Assembly: GCA_007571355.1 (NCBI GenBank)
Contig: RKRO01000471.1
Location: forward strand, 1-11,721
Direction: 5' to 3'
DNA: 11,721 nucleotides
From: Candidatus Poribacteria bacterium
Lineage (GTDB): Bacteria > Poribacteria > WGA-4E > WGA-3G
A model generated the notes under the pieces. That model worked only from the letters and a program-made list of their open reading frames with translations, searched no databases and had not been told where the DNA came from. Made by a program: the position numbers and the translations under genes. This document shows, piece by piece, positions 1-6,834 of the stretch (position 1 is its first letter; every line of letters begins with the position of its first letter).

Positions 1-353
1 GGTGCATCGATCATACGCAGGATGCGTTCTCGAAAAGTGCTTCCGTTGGAAGCACGCCAATTCCTTCCCGTTTCTCCAGTCAAAGAGGTATCTAAATCTT
101 CACAGATGATAGCATCCAGAAGTCCGCCACATAAAACGGACTTCCCATAGTGTTTGATGAGGTCGTTCATGACATCACTTGTGTAGTTAACAGTGCTGAA
201 ATCAATAACATTCCTTTCTATCAAGGTATCTACTAACGTTTCGTCATATCCCATTTCGTAAAGGGCATCCGTAAGGATGTTTTTTTTACCCTCAAGAGGG
301 CGATCCCCATGTGCTGTTGGGGCTGCTATGATAGGTTTAGTCATATTCTTCAT
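1..353 (-). CDS. hypothetical protein, 5' part only, runs off the left edge
   Basis: An open frame with no stop runs from an ATG at 353 down to base 1, giving about 117 residues of a longer protein that begins MKNMTKPIIAAPTAHGDRP. It is too short to be reported as a complete ORF but is continuous through the window edge. I do not recognise the family. The visible part has no signal peptide or membrane segment; it holds an acidic, leucine-rich helical-looking region and ends near a basic FRERILRMIDA segment. The start lies only 17 nt downstream of the stop of the DUF262 gene on the same strand, so the two are very likely cotranscribed. A second in-frame ATG at 344 is an alternative start; neither has a convincing Shine-Dalgarno sequence. 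A defence-related partner of the DUF262 protein is an inference from context only. Confidence 0.7.
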   Translation of the reverse strand, partial: MKNMTKPIIAAPTAHGDRPLEGKKNILTDALYEMGYDETLVDTLIERNVIDFSTVNYTSDVMNDLIKHYGKSVLCGGLLDAIICEDLDTSLTGETGRNWRASNGSTFRERILRMIDA

Positions 354-370
354 AGGTGGATATCCGAAAG

Positions 371-2125
371 TTATAAAGAGAAGTAGTAGTTCCGTATTTT
401 GGTAGCCATGAGTTTCCTACGTTCATTCAAAAACTCATCGTAGTTTCCAAAAACCCCTTCAGGAATGCAGTGATTGTCAAGGTTTTTCTGCAATTCATCA
501 GAGTTATCTATTCCTCCGTACGGAGGTTTTCCATCTCTACATCCTGCCTTTAATTGTGCAAAATACTCTGTAGGTGCCGTGTTGCCAATTGCGATATTAA
601 TATCTTTTTGCGTGACCGCGAGGTTTGCGATTTGATTGCATTGCTTCTTTGCAATACCTAATTCCTGTAGATGGTTCTTGGGGAAGATATGGTGAATATC
701 TTTTTGACCTCCAAAAAGATCCCTTATTGTCATATCACGCGACAAAAATCCTTTATTGTTTGCCTTGATTTGGCTTGCTAGAAACACGTTGAAATAGACA
801 TTCTTAGGACCTGAGACGTTCAGTTTCTGCATAAGTCCTTCATTCCAAAAGGCATCTGAAAGTCCTGATCGCTCTAGTCCATTAAGGTACGCTTCTACTT
901 CTTCTTCGGTAGTCATATTTCGGACATCTTCACTCAAAGTAGCCTGGGGCTCACCACTATATCTTTCTGTTAATACAGACATCACAAACCATCGGCGGAC
1001 CAATTTCTCAATCTGGCTAGCATTCGCATTCTGTGAGCGTAAAATTAAAAATAGGATATACGCAGAGTTAACGGCGTTTCTTGCTGTAAGCATTGATGCA
1101 TCTATGAATCCTGCTGACCGCAGTATCGTAACAAAACGCTTGAAATTAGTTTCGTTTATATATCTTCGCAGACTGGTTTCAAGTTGCCGAAAGATGTCTT
1201 CTACGGAGTCACCCGAAAGCAGATCCACCAAGTGAGTTAAATCTCCACGCTTGAATTCTGATGCAAAAACCACTCGAAGCATGTCAGTATAGGCAGGGAC
1301 ATAGATATTATCACTCCAATCCTTTAACCATTCTATCAATCGAAAATAATCTGTATTGGCGAAGGCCTGATCTTCAATTAAACGACTATGTGCTTCAGGG
1401 ACAGTTGCCAGATGACAAAAATAGTCAATAGACTGACGCAATAAGTGACCGTTGTACTGTTCACTTGCAGCGAGTTTGGACATAATGAAATCCGCTGCAC
1501 TTAAACGCACACCTGTTCCATTAATACGGACAAAAATCTCTACCACTGTTTCTACATCTATGTCTTCATTGAGATCAATAACACCGAAAGAATTGTTCCG
1601 AATCTCATAGAGTGTTCCTATACGCTCGCCCATTTCGTATCTGTCCACCCCGTCGTTCTTCTCACAGTATTCATCAACTAATCGGAGCAGCCCGGAATTG
1701 GAGTTGAAGACAACGGAGATATCAGAAATCCATTCTGGGTCTTTACGAATGGCATTGGTAGCGACCGCGAAATTTTCCATATCCGGATGAAAAGCTATCT
1801 GAATTTGCTGTTCCTTATACTTTTTGGTCAAAACCTTTTTTCCCAACAAGGCTGCTCGAAGTGCCATTGTGCGCTGCTGCCCGTCAATCAAGATCCGTTC
1901 ACGGGTTGATGATTCGCCACCTCGAAGGGAAATATCCGACTTCGGCCAAGTAATGAGATACCCAACCGGGTAACCGTGGTAAAGTGGATCAATAAAGTCA
2001 CGCACTTTGTTTGCAGACCAGACGAAAGGTCTCTGGATTTCAGGGATAACTATATCTTCGGTTTTAATCCAATTCAGCAATGTCTCAACAGAATATTGGT
2101 GTAACGAATAACAAGAATTTGACAT
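371..2125 (-). CDS. GmrSD-like DUF262 domain protein with C-terminal HNH (DUF1524) domain
   Basis: This 584-aa protein matches the DUF262/GmrSD family. Members include type IV restriction enzymes that use a ParB-like nucleotide-dependent N-terminal domain and an HNH-type nuclease C-terminal domain, often against modified phage DNA. The N-terminal domain shows IPEIQRPFVW (residues 27-36) and the signature IDGQQR (80-85). A conserved VEIFVRINGTG stretch lies at 195-205. The C-terminal nuclease motif is IHHIFPKNHL (477-486), followed by NQIANLA (497-503) and N510, consistent with an HNH/DUF1524 fold with H478/H479 as likely catalytic or metal residues. Full-length proteins fusing both domains are common. 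The start at 2125 is supported by AAGGA 7-8 nt upstream. The TPR gene lies 44 nt upstream and an unknown gene 17 nt downstream. By eye the DNA is more AT-rich than the right half of the window, in keeping with a mobile or defence gene. Family assignment is firm; the target and activity are unknown. Confidence 0.9.
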   Translation of the reverse strand: MSNSCYSLHQYSVETLLNWIKTEDIVIPEIQRPFVWSANKVRDFIDPLYHGYPVGYLITWPKSDISLRGGESSTRERILIDGQQRTMALRAALLGKKVLTKKYKEQQIQIAFHPDMENFAVATNAIRKDPEWISDISVVFNSNSGLLRLVDEYCEKNDGVDRYEMGERIGTLYEIRNNSFGVIDLNEDIDVETVVEIFVRINGTGVRLSAADFIMSKLAASEQYNGHLLRQSIDYFCHLATVPEAHSRLIEDQAFANTDYFRLIEWLKDWSDNIYVPAYTDMLRVVFASEFKRGDLTHLVDLLSGDSVEDIFRQLETSLRRYINETNFKRFVTILRSAGFIDASMLTARNAVNSAYILFLILRSQNANASQIEKLVRRWFVMSVLTERYSGEPQATLSEDVRNMTTEEEVEAYLNGLERSGLSDAFWNEGLMQKLNVSGPKNVYFNVFLASQIKANNKGFLSRDMTIRDLFGGQKDIHHIFPKNHLQELGIAKKQCNQIANLAVTQKDINIAIGNTAPTEYFAQLKAGCRDGKPPYGGIDNSDELQKNLDNHCIPEGVFGNYDEFLNERRKLMATKIRNYYFSL

Positions 2126-2169
2126 TTATTTTCCTTTACAGTCGAAATTATGTATTCAACCTTTGCCTT

Positions 2170-3009
2170 CTATGCTCCTTTCAACATCGCAGCAATTTTT
2201 TCAGGCAACTGAACATTGTTTTTCTGCTCAAAGTCAGCGACCCCTTCGTACATTGTATAAAATGTATTAAGGGTATTTACCCATAAATTTCTGGCAAAAA
2301 TCAGGTCTGATTTAGCACTTTCCCATTCGCCGAGATGTAACCGCGTTATACTGCGGGCAGCATAGACTTGGGTAAGTCTCGGTTCGAGTTCCAGGACTTT
2401 GTCATAATCTTGAATGGCAAACTCAAATTTGCCTACATGAAAGTAAGCCGAGCCGCGCTTGGTATAAGCCTCTGTAAACGTTGGATGTAGTTCTATCGCT
2501 ATACTATAGTCTACGATGGCTTTGTCATACGCTCCTTTTTGACAGTAAGTAGTACCACGATTATAATAGATTTCGGCATCCTCAGGTCGAAGTTCTATTT
2601 CCCTGTTATACCCCTCAATGGCTTTGTCATATTCGCCCAGACTAAGGTGAATATCGGCACGGTAGCCGTGCCCATCAGCGTGCTTCGGATTAATTTCTGT
2701 AGTCATGCGAAAGTCTGCAATAGCTTTATCATATTCATCTCCTTCGACGTAAATTTTACCACGATTGTAATACGCCTCAGCGTGATCGGGTTTAAATTCT
2801 ATCGTCTTGGTATAATCCGCGATGGCTTTGTCGAAATCAACTATATCACGATACGCGTTGCCACGATTGTAATACGCCTCAGCGTGATCGGGCTGGTGCT
2901 CTATGACCTTGCTCAATTCCGCGATGGCTTTGTCATACTCGCGTTTTTTGTAGTAAGCAATGCCGCGGTTGTAATATGCTTTGGGATCGGTAATATCTTG
3001 CATTATCAT
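2170..3009 (-). CDS. tetratricopeptide repeat protein (seven TPRs)
   Basis: This 279-aa protein is almost entirely TPR. Seven consecutive 34-residue units fill residues 9-246 (starting at 9, 43, 77, 111, 145, 179 and 213). Most carry the AYYNRG...YDKAIADY...IE..P pattern; the last unit is the most diverged. A 33-residue helical tail follows. TPR solenoids bind peptides or act as scaffolds and have no catalytic role, so no specific function can be assigned. There is no signal peptide, so a cytoplasmic location is expected. The second and third units share an exact 32-base DNA repeat, suggesting recent unit duplication. The ATG at 3009 is followed by another in-frame ATG at 3003, and neither has a clear Shine-Dalgarno site. 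The gene lies 18 nt after the Uma2 gene and 44 nt before the DUF262 gene, so it is probably cotranscribed with both. Confidence 0.9.
   Translation of the reverse strand: MIMQDITDPKAYYNRGIAYYKKREYDKAIAELSKVIEHQPDHAEAYYNRGNAYRDIVDFDKAIADYTKTIEFKPDHAEAYYNRGKIYVEGDEYDKAIADFRMTTEINPKHADGHGYRADIHLSLGEYDKAIEGYNREIELRPEDAEIYYNRGTTYCQKGAYDKAIVDYSIAIELHPTFTEAYTKRGSAYFHVGKFEFAIQDYDKVLELEPRLTQVYAARSITRLHLGEWESAKSDLIFARNLWVNTLNTFYTMYEGVADFEQKNNVQLPEKIAAMLKGA
2759..2892. repeat. exact 32-bp direct repeat inside the TPR gene
   Basis: The same 32 bases occur at 2759-2790 and 2861-2892, 102 bp (34 codons) apart, both encoding the AEAYYNRG helix boundary of adjacent TPR units. A further 17-base match with the same 102-bp offset lies at 2816-2832 and 2918-2934. 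The identity at DNA level, including synonymous positions, points to recent duplication or gene conversion of a TPR unit. Confidence 0.9.
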
Positions 3010-3027
3010 TTTCGTACTTATGTTAGG

Positions 3028-3804
3028 TTAACGCTGACGTTGCAGGTTCGCGAGTTGTTTTCGGAGTTTTTCCAATTCAGTTTCGGCATCCTTTCTGCGT
3101 TGGGTTTCTTCCGCCAAACGTGCTTGTGCTGCTGCTCTGAGATGATGTTCTTCTAAGGCAGTCGTCATCGGCGTGCCATCCGGCAGATACGGACGGAGCA
3201 ATCTAACATGCGTATGCTGTTGTTCCTCGTAGCGAAAATAGAGATTTAACGCTTCGCTGAATAGTCCGCCTGCCGCGTCGGGTGCCATCTCAACGATGCT
3301 ACCGGATGCGCTTCGCCGCCACCCGCGAAACTCTGCAGGTTTCTTCAACTCCGGTTGATGTATAAAATACTCTTGGACACCTATATCCTTGAGATACACG
3401 GCTACTTTTTCGCCTCGATCCTGATGTGCTGTTGAATCAGAGAGAAACTCAAAGACGGCAACAGGTGCCGCGCCTTCTGCCCACGTATAGAAACTACGGC
3501 GCAACGGATATTTCGCGACCCCAAAGACGATATAAATATCTGGCGCGACGCATTTTCTGATGTCGCCTTCACTATAATAGATAAAACTGTCAATGCCGAT
3601 GTATATCTGCTCATTGATAGCGAAGTATCGCTTGAACTGTTCGTAAAGCCCTGCGATCTGTTCGCCGTGAAAATCTGTTGCGGACATAGGTTCGTCATCC
3701 TCACACGGATAACCTTCAATATAAACAGTCGTTTTACCGTTTGCTTTGGGAAAGACTGGCATATATTTCCGCTGTTTGAACGCAAAGTCGTTTAGGGTAT
3801 CCAT
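3028..3804 (-). CDS. Uma2-family (DUF820) PD-(D/E)XK nuclease-fold protein with C-terminal coiled coil
   Basis: This 258-aa protein fits the Uma2/DUF820 family, which adopts a PD-(D/E)XK nuclease fold and is greatly expanded in cyanobacteria and some uncultured phyla; cellular roles are mostly unproven. The active-site pattern is visible: VAPD with D89, VFEFLS with E119, then DRGEKVAVYL (129-138) and GVQEYFI (142-148). These fit the conserved D, E and downstream K/Y/E positions of the family. After the nuclease domain, residues about 204-258 are rich in A, E, K, R and L with heptad-like spacing (RRKDAETELEKLRKQL), indicating a coiled coil that is common on Uma2 proteins from these lineages. 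The start at 3804 has GGAG 6 nt upstream. The gene follows a palindromic intergenic region and probably heads the run with the TPR and DUF262 genes. Whether it cleaves DNA is not known. Confidence 0.88.
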   Translation of the reverse strand: MDTLNDFAFKQRKYMPVFPKANGKTTVYIEGYPCEDDEPMSATDFHGEQIAGLYEQFKRYFAINEQIYIGIDSFIYYSEGDIRKCVAPDIYIVFGVAKYPLRRSFYTWAEGAAPVAVFEFLSDSTAHQDRGEKVAVYLKDIGVQEYFIHQPELKKPAEFRGWRRSASGSIVEMAPDAAGGLFSEALNLYFRYEEQQHTHVRLLRPYLPDGTPMTTALEEHHLRAAAQARLAEETQRRKDAETELEKLRKQLANLQRQR

Positions 3805-3833
3805 AGTTTTCTCCGTTTGTTAGCAGGAACCAG

Positions 3834-3862
3834 CCCCTTGCAGCCTATAAGTCTGCAAGGGG
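3834..3862. repeat. intergenic palindrome (10-bp stem, 9-nt loop), possible terminator or REP-like element
   Basis: CCCCTTGCAG at 3834-3843 and its exact reverse complement CTGCAAGGGG at 3853-3862 enclose a 9-nt loop. It lies between the stop of the corrinoid gene and the Uma2 start. Read on the minus strand it has no following T-run, so it is not a canonical intrinsic terminator for the corrinoid gene. On the plus strand a TTTTT run follows about 10 nt later. A transcript-end hairpin or a dispersed REP-like unit are both possible. Confidence 0.6.
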
Positions 3863-3886
3863 GCGGCTCAGGTTTTTGGTTTCGGT

Positions 3887-4645
3887 TTACCACTCTTCAG
3901 GTTCATCAAGAAGGAATTGCTTGGCAAGCGCGACGCAGGCAAGCGCGTCTTTACCGTAGCCATCGGCCCCCATATCGTCTGCAAATGTTTGTGTGACGGG
4001 TGCGCCGCCGACCATGATTTTCACCTCTTCGCGCAGGTCTTCGTCAATAAAGGCATCAATCGTTTTTCCCATGTTCGGCATCGTTGTCGTCAGGAGTGCT
4101 GACATTCCCAAAATTGGTGCCTCGTATACCTCAACGGCTTCAATGAATTCGTCTTCCGAGGTATCAACGCCGAGATCGTGGACGACGAAACCTGCGCCGC
4201 GCAACATCATAATACAGAGGTTTTTGCCGATGTCGTGTAGGTCGCCTTTGACGGTTCCCATAATCACTGTCCCGATGGGTTCTATACCTGAGTCGGAGAG
4301 GATCGGTTCAATATGTGCCATCCCTGCTTTCATTGCGCGGGCACACGCCAAGACCTCTGGCACGAAGATGAAGTTTTCCCGGAACTTGATACCGACGATA
4401 CCCATCCCTGCGATGAGTCCATCGTCCATAATTTCCAATGCCTCAGTGCCGTCTCCGAGTGCTGCTGCTGTTAACTCGTCCACGGTGTGATGGTCACCGT
4501 CAATCAGTGCAGCAGCGATGTCTTGCATAGCCGGGGTTGCTTGTGCAAACGCTTCAATGGCGAGCGCGATTTCGTCGGGTTCTTCAAGGAACTCTTCAAT
4601 TTCTTCGCGAATAAATTCGTTTGCGATGTCCGTAATAGATGCCAC
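3887..4645 (-). CDS. methyltransferase cognate corrinoid protein (MtaC/MtbC/MttC-like)
   Basis: The protein binds a cobamide and acts as the methyl carrier in corrinoid-dependent methyltransfer, accepting a methyl group from a substrate-specific methyltransferase and handing it to a second one. The helical cap domain typical of methionine-synthase-like modules lies at about residues 30-115, with the conserved GM.IVG.KF...FVPEVL...AMKAGM pattern. The Rossmann-like B12 domain follows from about 123. It contains GDLHDIGKN (134-142), where H137 is the expected lower axial ligand to cobalt, then SALLT (182-186) and VGGAPV (212-217). At 252 aa it is slightly longer than usual because of an acidic N-terminal helix. 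I place the start at GTG 4645, which has GGAGG at 4657-4661 and a candidate promoter just upstream. The frame stays open to another GTG at 4684, but that lies upstream of the promoter's -10 element. No methyltransferase or reactivase gene is in the window, so the substrate is unknown. Confidence 0.9.
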   Translation of the reverse strand: MASITDIANEFIREEIEEFLEEPDEIALAIEAFAQATPAMQDIAAALIDGDHHTVDELTAAALGDGTEALEIMDDGLIAGMGIVGIKFRENFIFVPEVLACARAMKAGMAHIEPILSDSGIEPIGTVIMGTVKGDLHDIGKNLCIMMLRGAGFVVHDLGVDTSEDEFIEAVEVYEAPILGMSALLTTTMPNMGKTIDAFIDEDLREEVKIMVGGAPVTQTFADDMGADGYGKDALACVALAKQFLLDEPEEW

Positions 4646-4656
4646 AGGTTTGAACG

Positions 4657-4661
4657 CCTCC
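4657..4661 (-). promoter_or_regulatory. ribosome binding site deciding the corrinoid gene start
   Basis: GGAGG on the minus strand, within GAGGAGG, stands 11 nt before the GTG at 4645. It lies inside the longer open frame from 4684, so it favours the shorter protein. The spacing is a little long but it is the only strong site nearby. Confidence 0.6.
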
Positions 4662-4672
4662 TCAGAGATACA

Positions 4673-4701
4673 ATGATACCACACACCCCAAAAGATAGCA
4701 A
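4673..4701 (-). promoter_or_regulatory. candidate sigma70-type promoter for the corrinoid gene
   Basis: On the minus strand, TTGCTA (4701-4696; 4 of 6 match to TTGACA) and TATCAT (4678-4673; 5 of 6 match to TATAAT) are separated by exactly 17 bp. Initiation would fall near 4666, a few bases before the GGAGG site, giving a short leader to the GTG at 4645. It is a sequence match only. Confidence 0.45.
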
Positions 4702-4740
4702 ATGAATTTCACATGCGTTTTCTGATAAATCGGGTTAGAA

Positions 4741-4760
4741 ACCCCTCCCACAGGAGGGGT
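4741..4760. terminator. GC-rich hairpin downstream of the TatT-DctP genes, possible terminator
   Basis: ACCCCTCC (4741-4748) and GGAGGGGT (4753-4760) form a perfect 8-bp stem with a 4-nt loop, 38 nt past the DctP stop codon. On the minus strand it is followed by TTTCTAA, a weak T-tract, so termination of the upstream operon is plausible but not certain. An overlapping alternative stem is possible (CCCACA 4747-4752 with TGTGGG 4760-4765). Confidence 0.5.
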
Positions 4761-4798
4761 GTGGGGCAATTGAATGGCTCTATTTGCTTCAGTTTTGG

Positions 4799-5872
4799 CT
4801 ATTGGTTTTTCCGGTATTCTTCTAAGCGTGCGTTAATTTTGTCGAGAAACGCTTGCGAGTAAATCTGACCGACGAGTGCTTGGTGCGTTTCTGCAGCGAT
4901 TGCATCCCATGCTTCGCGCGCATCGTCCTCAAACGCAACGACTTGAAGCCCTGCTTTCTTTTGGAGTGCTTCAATCGCCCTCTCGTTATCCTTCCGAATT
5001 TGTTCAATCAAGGAGGCTTGGTACTTGTCGCCGACTTCACGCAAAATCTTCTGCTGTTCCGGGGTAAACTGCTCAAATTTTTCTTTGGTTATCACCGTTG
5101 CGCCGACACCGACACTCACAGGAAGGTCGGTCATGTATTTGAATTTATCATGCCATTGGAGTGCGACAGTGACATAGGGGGATGCGGTTACGGCATTGAT
5201 CTGCCCTGAATAGAGGGAAGACAAGACCTGCGTAACTTCCCTGGGGACGGTTGGGATCTCGGCGTTTTTGTAGAATTCGAGTGCAATTTTGTCGCTGGTA
5301 CGAGCCCACATCTTGATGGTTGGGGACTGCAGATCGGCAATCGTGCGGATCGGTTCATTGCTGAAGATATAGTAGAAACCGATGTCGCCCATACCGATCA
5401 GGACATACCCCTCATCCATGAACTTTTTATCCAGGTCCTCGCGGAGAAAATCTCGGACGTGATCGAGTTCTGCATAATTTCTGAAGATCCGAGGCAGTTG
5501 GAAGATGAGTACTTCTTTCTGTATTTCGCCGAGACCGGTGGCTGTCATCGCGCCTGCGTGTAATAACCCGGCTCGCATCTTGCGGATAACATCGAGTTCG
5601 TCACCTTGTACCCCGTTTGGATAGATACGGAGTCCGATTTCCTTATCTGTTTTGGCGCGAATTTCCCTCCCCATCGCCTCAAAATTCTTCATCCATGTGG
5701 AGCCTTTCGGTGCAAGCGTCGCGAATTTAATAGGTTTATGAATAGATTCTGCAGCGAAAAGTGTTGTCGGTGCGGTTAACATCCCTAAAATCAGTAGACA
5801 TATCACAGTGAATTTAAGTAAAGCATCGGGGTTGAAAACCCGTCTTGCATAGTTTGTTTGCTTCGTTCTCAT
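4799..5872 (-). CDS. TRAP transporter substrate-binding protein, DctP family
   Basis: This is the periplasmic solute receptor of a tripartite ATP-independent periplasmic (TRAP) transporter, a sodium- or proton-driven uptake system usually for organic acids. Read from 5872 it has 357 aa. A basic N-terminus and hydrophobic stretch (about 20-38) end in LFA-AE near 40, a type I signal peptide. The mature part starts with the typical KFATLAPKGSTW (49-60), then FEAMGREI. The family hinge region shows IKMWARTSDKIALEF, where R191 corresponds to the arginine that usually binds the substrate carboxylate, followed by VPREVTQVLSSLYSGQINA (209-226). I chose ATG 5872 rather than an upstream ATG at 5932 because it shares one base with the TatT stop (TAATG), has AGGAG about 10 nt upstream, and puts the signal peptide near the N-terminus. 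No DctQ or DctM gene follows in the window. The ligand cannot be read from sequence. Confidence 0.92.
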   Translation of the reverse strand: MRTKQTNYARRVFNPDALLKFTVICLLILGMLTAPTTLFAAESIHKPIKFATLAPKGSTWMKNFEAMGREIRAKTDKEIGLRIYPNGVQGDELDVIRKMRAGLLHAGAMTATGLGEIQKEVLIFQLPRIFRNYAELDHVRDFLREDLDKKFMDEGYVLIGMGDIGFYYIFSNEPIRTIADLQSPTIKMWARTSDKIALEFYKNAEIPTVPREVTQVLSSLYSGQINAVTASPYVTVALQWHDKFKYMTDLPVSVGVGATVITKEKFEQFTPEQQKILREVGDKYQASLIEQIRKDNERAIEALQKKAGLQVVAFEDDAREAWDAIAAETHQALVGQIYSQAFLDKINARLEEYRKNQ

Positions 5873-6783
5873 TATTCCGTATCTCCTTCCATCATTTCTG
5901 TATCGAAAAGCATATCTGTCTGACCGAGCCAACGTTTGGCTCGTGATTTTGCGAGTGCTGTCGCAGCCTCTTCACCGGGCAAGATGTCGTCCGGTGCATC
6001 AATAACTTCCTGTAACATCTGCTTATAGAGCTGGATATCTTGCTTAGGATAGGCATAGTATCGTGCCCGATAAAATTTTGCCAACAGGAACTTTCCCTCA
6101 TTAAGTTCATCGACTTTATCAAGGTATTCTTTTGCTTTCTCTGGATCGCCACCGATGGCGGGTGATCGGTCGCCGTAATAGACAGCATAGAACAGATAGG
6201 CACTGCCGAAGTAGAAGGTATCCTCTAACGCAAGTACCCGTTGCATCATTGCTTCGACGCGATCCAGGTCAATGACTTGCATGGGGTCATCTTTCTGGAG
6301 GCTGATACCGCGCGCCATGGCGTAAGCAGCCCAAAAGAGCGGTTCAACCTGTTTTTTCTTAAGTTTCTGGAGGGCACCTTTTAGGGACTCAAGGGGTACA
6401 CTTCTTGCTTCCTTAAAGGTTTTATCAGATTTCGCTAACGCTTTAAAGGCGTATTCTTCAGCACGTACATAGTGTCCTATTGCTTGTGCCCGCATTTCGT
6501 CTGCCGTTTCCATGTCGCCAGCGAGCTCCGCGTTTTCCATTTTATCTTCAAGGAAACCGCTGTAGGAAGCGTGCGCGCGTGCGGTCTTGGTAATAAGTCC
6601 GCTGTTTCCTGTCTTTGCCAAACGTTCAAGGGTACCGAGGTTTTTCGCGAGCGTGGATTCTACAACGACTAAATTGCCCTCCGACTGAATCCTCGACAGT
6701 TTTGCCAGACCACAGCCGCCTAAAAATATCGGCAAGAACAGTAGCAGCAGGAACGTTTGAATTCTCAAAAGTTTATGTGTCAT
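5872..6783 (-). CDS. TatT-like TRAP-associated lipoprotein
   Basis: This 303-aa protein has a lipoprotein signal peptide: a charged start, a leucine-rich core (residues 10-20) and lipobox LGGC with the lipidated cysteine at C24. The rest is helical, with TPR-like pairs of helices. The signature region YGDRSPAIGGDPEKA (203-217), followed by a long KA.EYLDKVDELN.GKFLLAKFYRARYYA stretch, matches the TatT family described from Treponema pallidum Tp0956. That TPR-like lipoprotein associates with a DctP-type receptor (TatP) and has a pore proposed to pass a ligand. The gene immediately precedes and overlaps the DctP gene by one base, the same arrangement as tatT-tatP, which strengthens the call. 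The ATG at 6783 has GAGG 8 nt upstream. The YgfZ-like gene ends 51 nt upstream. Lipidation and family assignment are well supported; the role is inferred from Treponema. Confidence 0.85.
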   Translation of the reverse strand: MTHKLLRIQTFLLLLFLPIFLGGCGLAKLSRIQSEGNLVVVESTLAKNLGTLERLAKTGNSGLITKTARAHASYSGFLEDKMENAELAGDMETADEMRAQAIGHYVRAEEYAFKALAKSDKTFKEARSVPLESLKGALQKLKKKQVEPLFWAAYAMARGISLQKDDPMQVIDLDRVEAMMQRVLALEDTFYFGSAYLFYAVYYGDRSPAIGGDPEKAKEYLDKVDELNEGKFLLAKFYRARYYAYPKQDIQLYKQMLQEVIDAPDDILPGEEAATALAKSRAKRWLGQTDMLFDTEMMEGDTE

Positions 6784-6834
6784 ATAAATTTCCTCATAAG
6801 TAGTGGTAAAGAAATAGTGTAATTTCAGTTTCGT

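Noticed and set aside
2539..3156. Plus-strand open frame of 205 aa
   Set aside because: It is antisense to the TPR gene; its repeated isoleucine/valine-rich pattern is the mirror of the 34-residue TPR periodicity. It has no family resemblance and the minus-strand TPR protein explains the sequence.
3402..3785. Second minus-strand frame of 127 aa inside the Uma2 gene
   Set aside because: It overlaps the Uma2 gene in another frame, lacks recognisable motifs, and the Uma2 frame carries the conserved nuclease residues.
3993..4490. Plus-strand open frame of 165 aa
   Set aside because: It lies wholly antisense to the corrinoid gene and is rich in S, P and I from reverse-complement codon bias. The minus-strand protein has clear motifs.
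5873..5932. Upstream ATG extension of the DctP gene
   Set aside because: It would overlap the TatT gene by 61 nt and place 20 extra polar residues before the signal peptide. The ATG at 5872 has a TAATG overlap and a Shine-Dalgarno site.
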